Source: Lachnospiraceae bacterium
Lineage (GTDB): Bacteria; Bacillota_A; Clostridia; Lachnospirales; Lachnospiraceae
DNA length: 7,581 nt
Assembly (NCBI GenBank): GCA_016281675.1
Contig: JAEEJD010000052.1
Coordinates: 1-7,581 of the forward strand
Direction of reading: 5' to 3'
The notes under the pieces were generated by a model. The model was given only the letters and a program-made list of their open reading frames with translations. It was not told the origin of the DNA and made no database searches. Both the position numbers and the translations under genes were made by a program. Of the stretch, positions 6,382 to 7,581 are shown in pieces (the first letter of the stretch is position 1; every line of letters starts with the position of its first letter).

Positions 6382-6392
6382 TTTGGTAAAAT
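6364..6392 (+). promoter_or_regulatory. Putative promoter of the penicillin-binding protein gene
   Basis: TTGCGT (6364-6369), 17-bp spacer, extended -10 TGG-TAAAAT (6384-6392). The -35 lies in the last codons of the upstream gene. Predicted start near 6399 gives a very short leader of about 14 nt, with GGTGAT (6401-6406) as ribosome binding site six bases before ATG 6413. Read-through from upstream is also possible, since no terminator separates the genes. Confidence 0.55.
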
Positions 6393-6412
6393 AAAGTTTT
6401 GGTGATACATAT

Positions 6413-7581
6413 ATGAATTACGGAAGAAGAGGAATCAAAAAACGCCAGAAGGCCATGAATTCTCCGTCGACCAAGATCGGCAAATTCTTCGGGGTGAGTC
6501 TGTTCGTGCTCGCTTCGTTTTGTGCTGTCTGCGTCGGAGTTGCGGGACTGTGCATAGGTGTCGGCCTGTTCATGGGTGTCGTTGACACGGCTCCCGATAT
6601 CTCAAACGTGGACGTTGCGCCTGCCGGCTATTCGACCACCGTTTACGACAGTGAAGGCAATCAGCTGACAAAGCTTGTTGCGGAGAATTCCAACCGTGTC
6701 TATGTCAAGCTCGACAAAATACCTCTCGATATGCAGCATGCGTTCGTTGCGATCGAGGATGAGCGATTTTACACCCATAACGGTATCGATATAAAGGGTA
6801 TCATGCGTGCGGGCGTCAAGGCCTTAAGCGGTAACCTTCATCAGGGTGCTTCGACGATCACGCAGCAGCTTCTCAAGAACAACGTGTTCACTTCGTGGAC
6901 GGAAGAGAGCAGTCTTGTCGACAAGTTCAAGAGAAAGTTCCAGGAGCAGTACTGTGCGGTACAGCTTGAGAAGCAGATGAGCAAGGATCAGATCCTCGAG
7001 AATTACCTTAATACGATCAACCTCGGTCAGGGAACTCTCGGTGTCCAGGCGGCATCGCAGAGATATTTCGGTAAGAACGTTTCCGAACTCAATATTTCGG
7101 AAAGCGCCGTTATCGCATGTATCACGCAGAATCCTTCGAAGTGGAATCCCATATCGCATCCGGACAACAATGCGAAGAGAAGGGAAGAAGTCCTCACGAA
7201 GATGCGTGATCAGGGATACATCAATGACGCGCAGTTTGCCGAGGCAATGGCCGATGATGTGTATTCGCGTATTCAGGTCGTCAACGAAAAGGTTGAGAAG
7301 AAGACGATCTACACATACTTTGTCGATGAGCTGACCGAGCAGGTTTTAAGTGATCTTCAGGAGAACCTCGGTTATTCGTATACCCAGGCATACAATGCGC
7401 TTTACAGCGGAGGTCTGTCCATCTTCACGACACAGGATCCCGAGATCCAGAAAATTTGCGACGAAGAATTCGCGAACGAGGAGAACTATCCTCCGAAGAC
7501 AAAATACTATCTGAAATACGAGGCATCATATACCGATTCTGAAAACGATGCGGTCAACTTCTCCACTCAGTACTTTGAGAA
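6413..7581 (+). CDS. Class A penicillin-binding protein (glycosyltransferase part), 3'-truncated by window edge
   Basis: Start ATG 6413; the frame stays open to the right edge, giving 389 codons plus two bases. A short basic cytoplasmic N-terminus (GRRGIKKRQK) precedes one membrane helix (about 27-55). The GT51 glycosyltransferase domain that polymerises lipid II into glycan strands follows (about 85-265): FVAIEDERFYTHNGID with catalytic Glu115, GASTITQQLLKN (145-156), the RKFQEQ motif (174-179; second catalytic Glu probably E178), LEKQMSKDQILENYLN and INLGQGTLGVQAASQRYFGK. Residues 266-340 lead into the linker before the transpeptidase (IFTTQDPEIQK, 337-347). The penicillin-binding serine motifs (SxxK, SxN, KTG) lie beyond the window, so bifunctionality is inferred from family architecture. 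The subclass (PBP1a/ponA-like or other) cannot be decided here. Confidence 0.95.
   Translation, partial: MNYGRRGIKKRQKAMNSPSTKIGKFFGVSLFVLASFCAVCVGVAGLCIGVGLFMGVVDTAPDISNVDVAPAGYSTTVYDSEGNQLTKLVAENSNRVYVKLDKIPLDMQHAFVAIEDERFYTHNGIDIKGIMRAGVKALSGNLHQGASTITQQLLKNNVFTSWTEESSLVDKFKRKFQEQYCAVQLEKQMSKDQILENYLNTINLGQGTLGVQAASQRYFGKNVSELNISESAVIACITQNPSKWNPISHPDNNAKRREEVLTKMRDQGYINDAQFAEAMADDVYSRIQVVNEKVEKKTIYTYFVDELTEQVLSDLQENLGYSYTQAYNALYSGGLSIFTTQDPEIQKICDEEFANEENYPPKTKYYLKYEASYTDSENDAVNFSTQYFE

Noticed and set aside
6382..6412. Terminator between the receiver-like gene and the PBP gene
   Set aside because: The gap is 31 bases and shows no inverted repeat; it is better explained as a promoter and ribosome binding site.
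1..7581. Mobile element, CRISPR array, tRNA or riboswitch
   Set aside because: No transposase or integrase coding, no spaced direct repeats, no tRNA-like cloverleaf and no recognised riboswitch core were seen on reading both strands.

Overview
The window looks like ordinary chromosome from a low-to-mid GC Firmicute, most likely a clostridial lineage such as Lachnospiraceae. The reasons are strong purine-rich ribosome binding sites, T-tract intrinsic terminators, a CIRCE/HrcA-type heat-shock operator, a lipoprotein parvulin foldase, a DUF2225 protein, and tightly packed genes all on the + strand. I see no transposase, CRISPR array, tRNA, rRNA or phage gene. The lineage is inferred from protein character, not from a search.

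Layout. 1-501: C-terminal part of glutaminyl-tRNA synthetase, running in from the left edge. 502-606: short intergenic stretch with two small AAA-loop hairpins. 607-1907: a two-gene unit with a TAATG stop/start overlap, encoding a cysteine-motif DUF2225 protein and a small membrane-anchored Lys/Ala-rich protein with a CxCxC motif. 1867-3003: a PrsA-like parvulin lipoprotein whose signal-peptide region contains a perfect intrinsic terminator hairpin (1930-1958). 2984-3046: a perfect CIRCE operator that overlaps the foldase stop codon, followed by a near-consensus promoter. 3135-5249: htpG (bacterial Hsp90), closed by a strong terminator (5265-5295). 5389-6381: an unusual protein with a degenerate receiver domain and a C-terminal region that resembles a stripped-down histidine-kinase core. 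6413-7581: start of a class A penicillin-binding protein, cut by the right edge.

Functional themes. Protein folding occupies the centre: an extracytoplasmic PPIase next to the cytoplasmic chaperone HtpG, with a HrcA operator between them. Envelope biogenesis is represented by the class A PBP at the right. The most interesting points are the compact DNA at 2984-3046, which may serve as stop codon, terminator, operator and promoter; the terminator buried in the 5' part of the foldase gene; and the pseudo-receiver protein, whose family I cannot name. I see no clear evidence of a wholly new multi-gene system.
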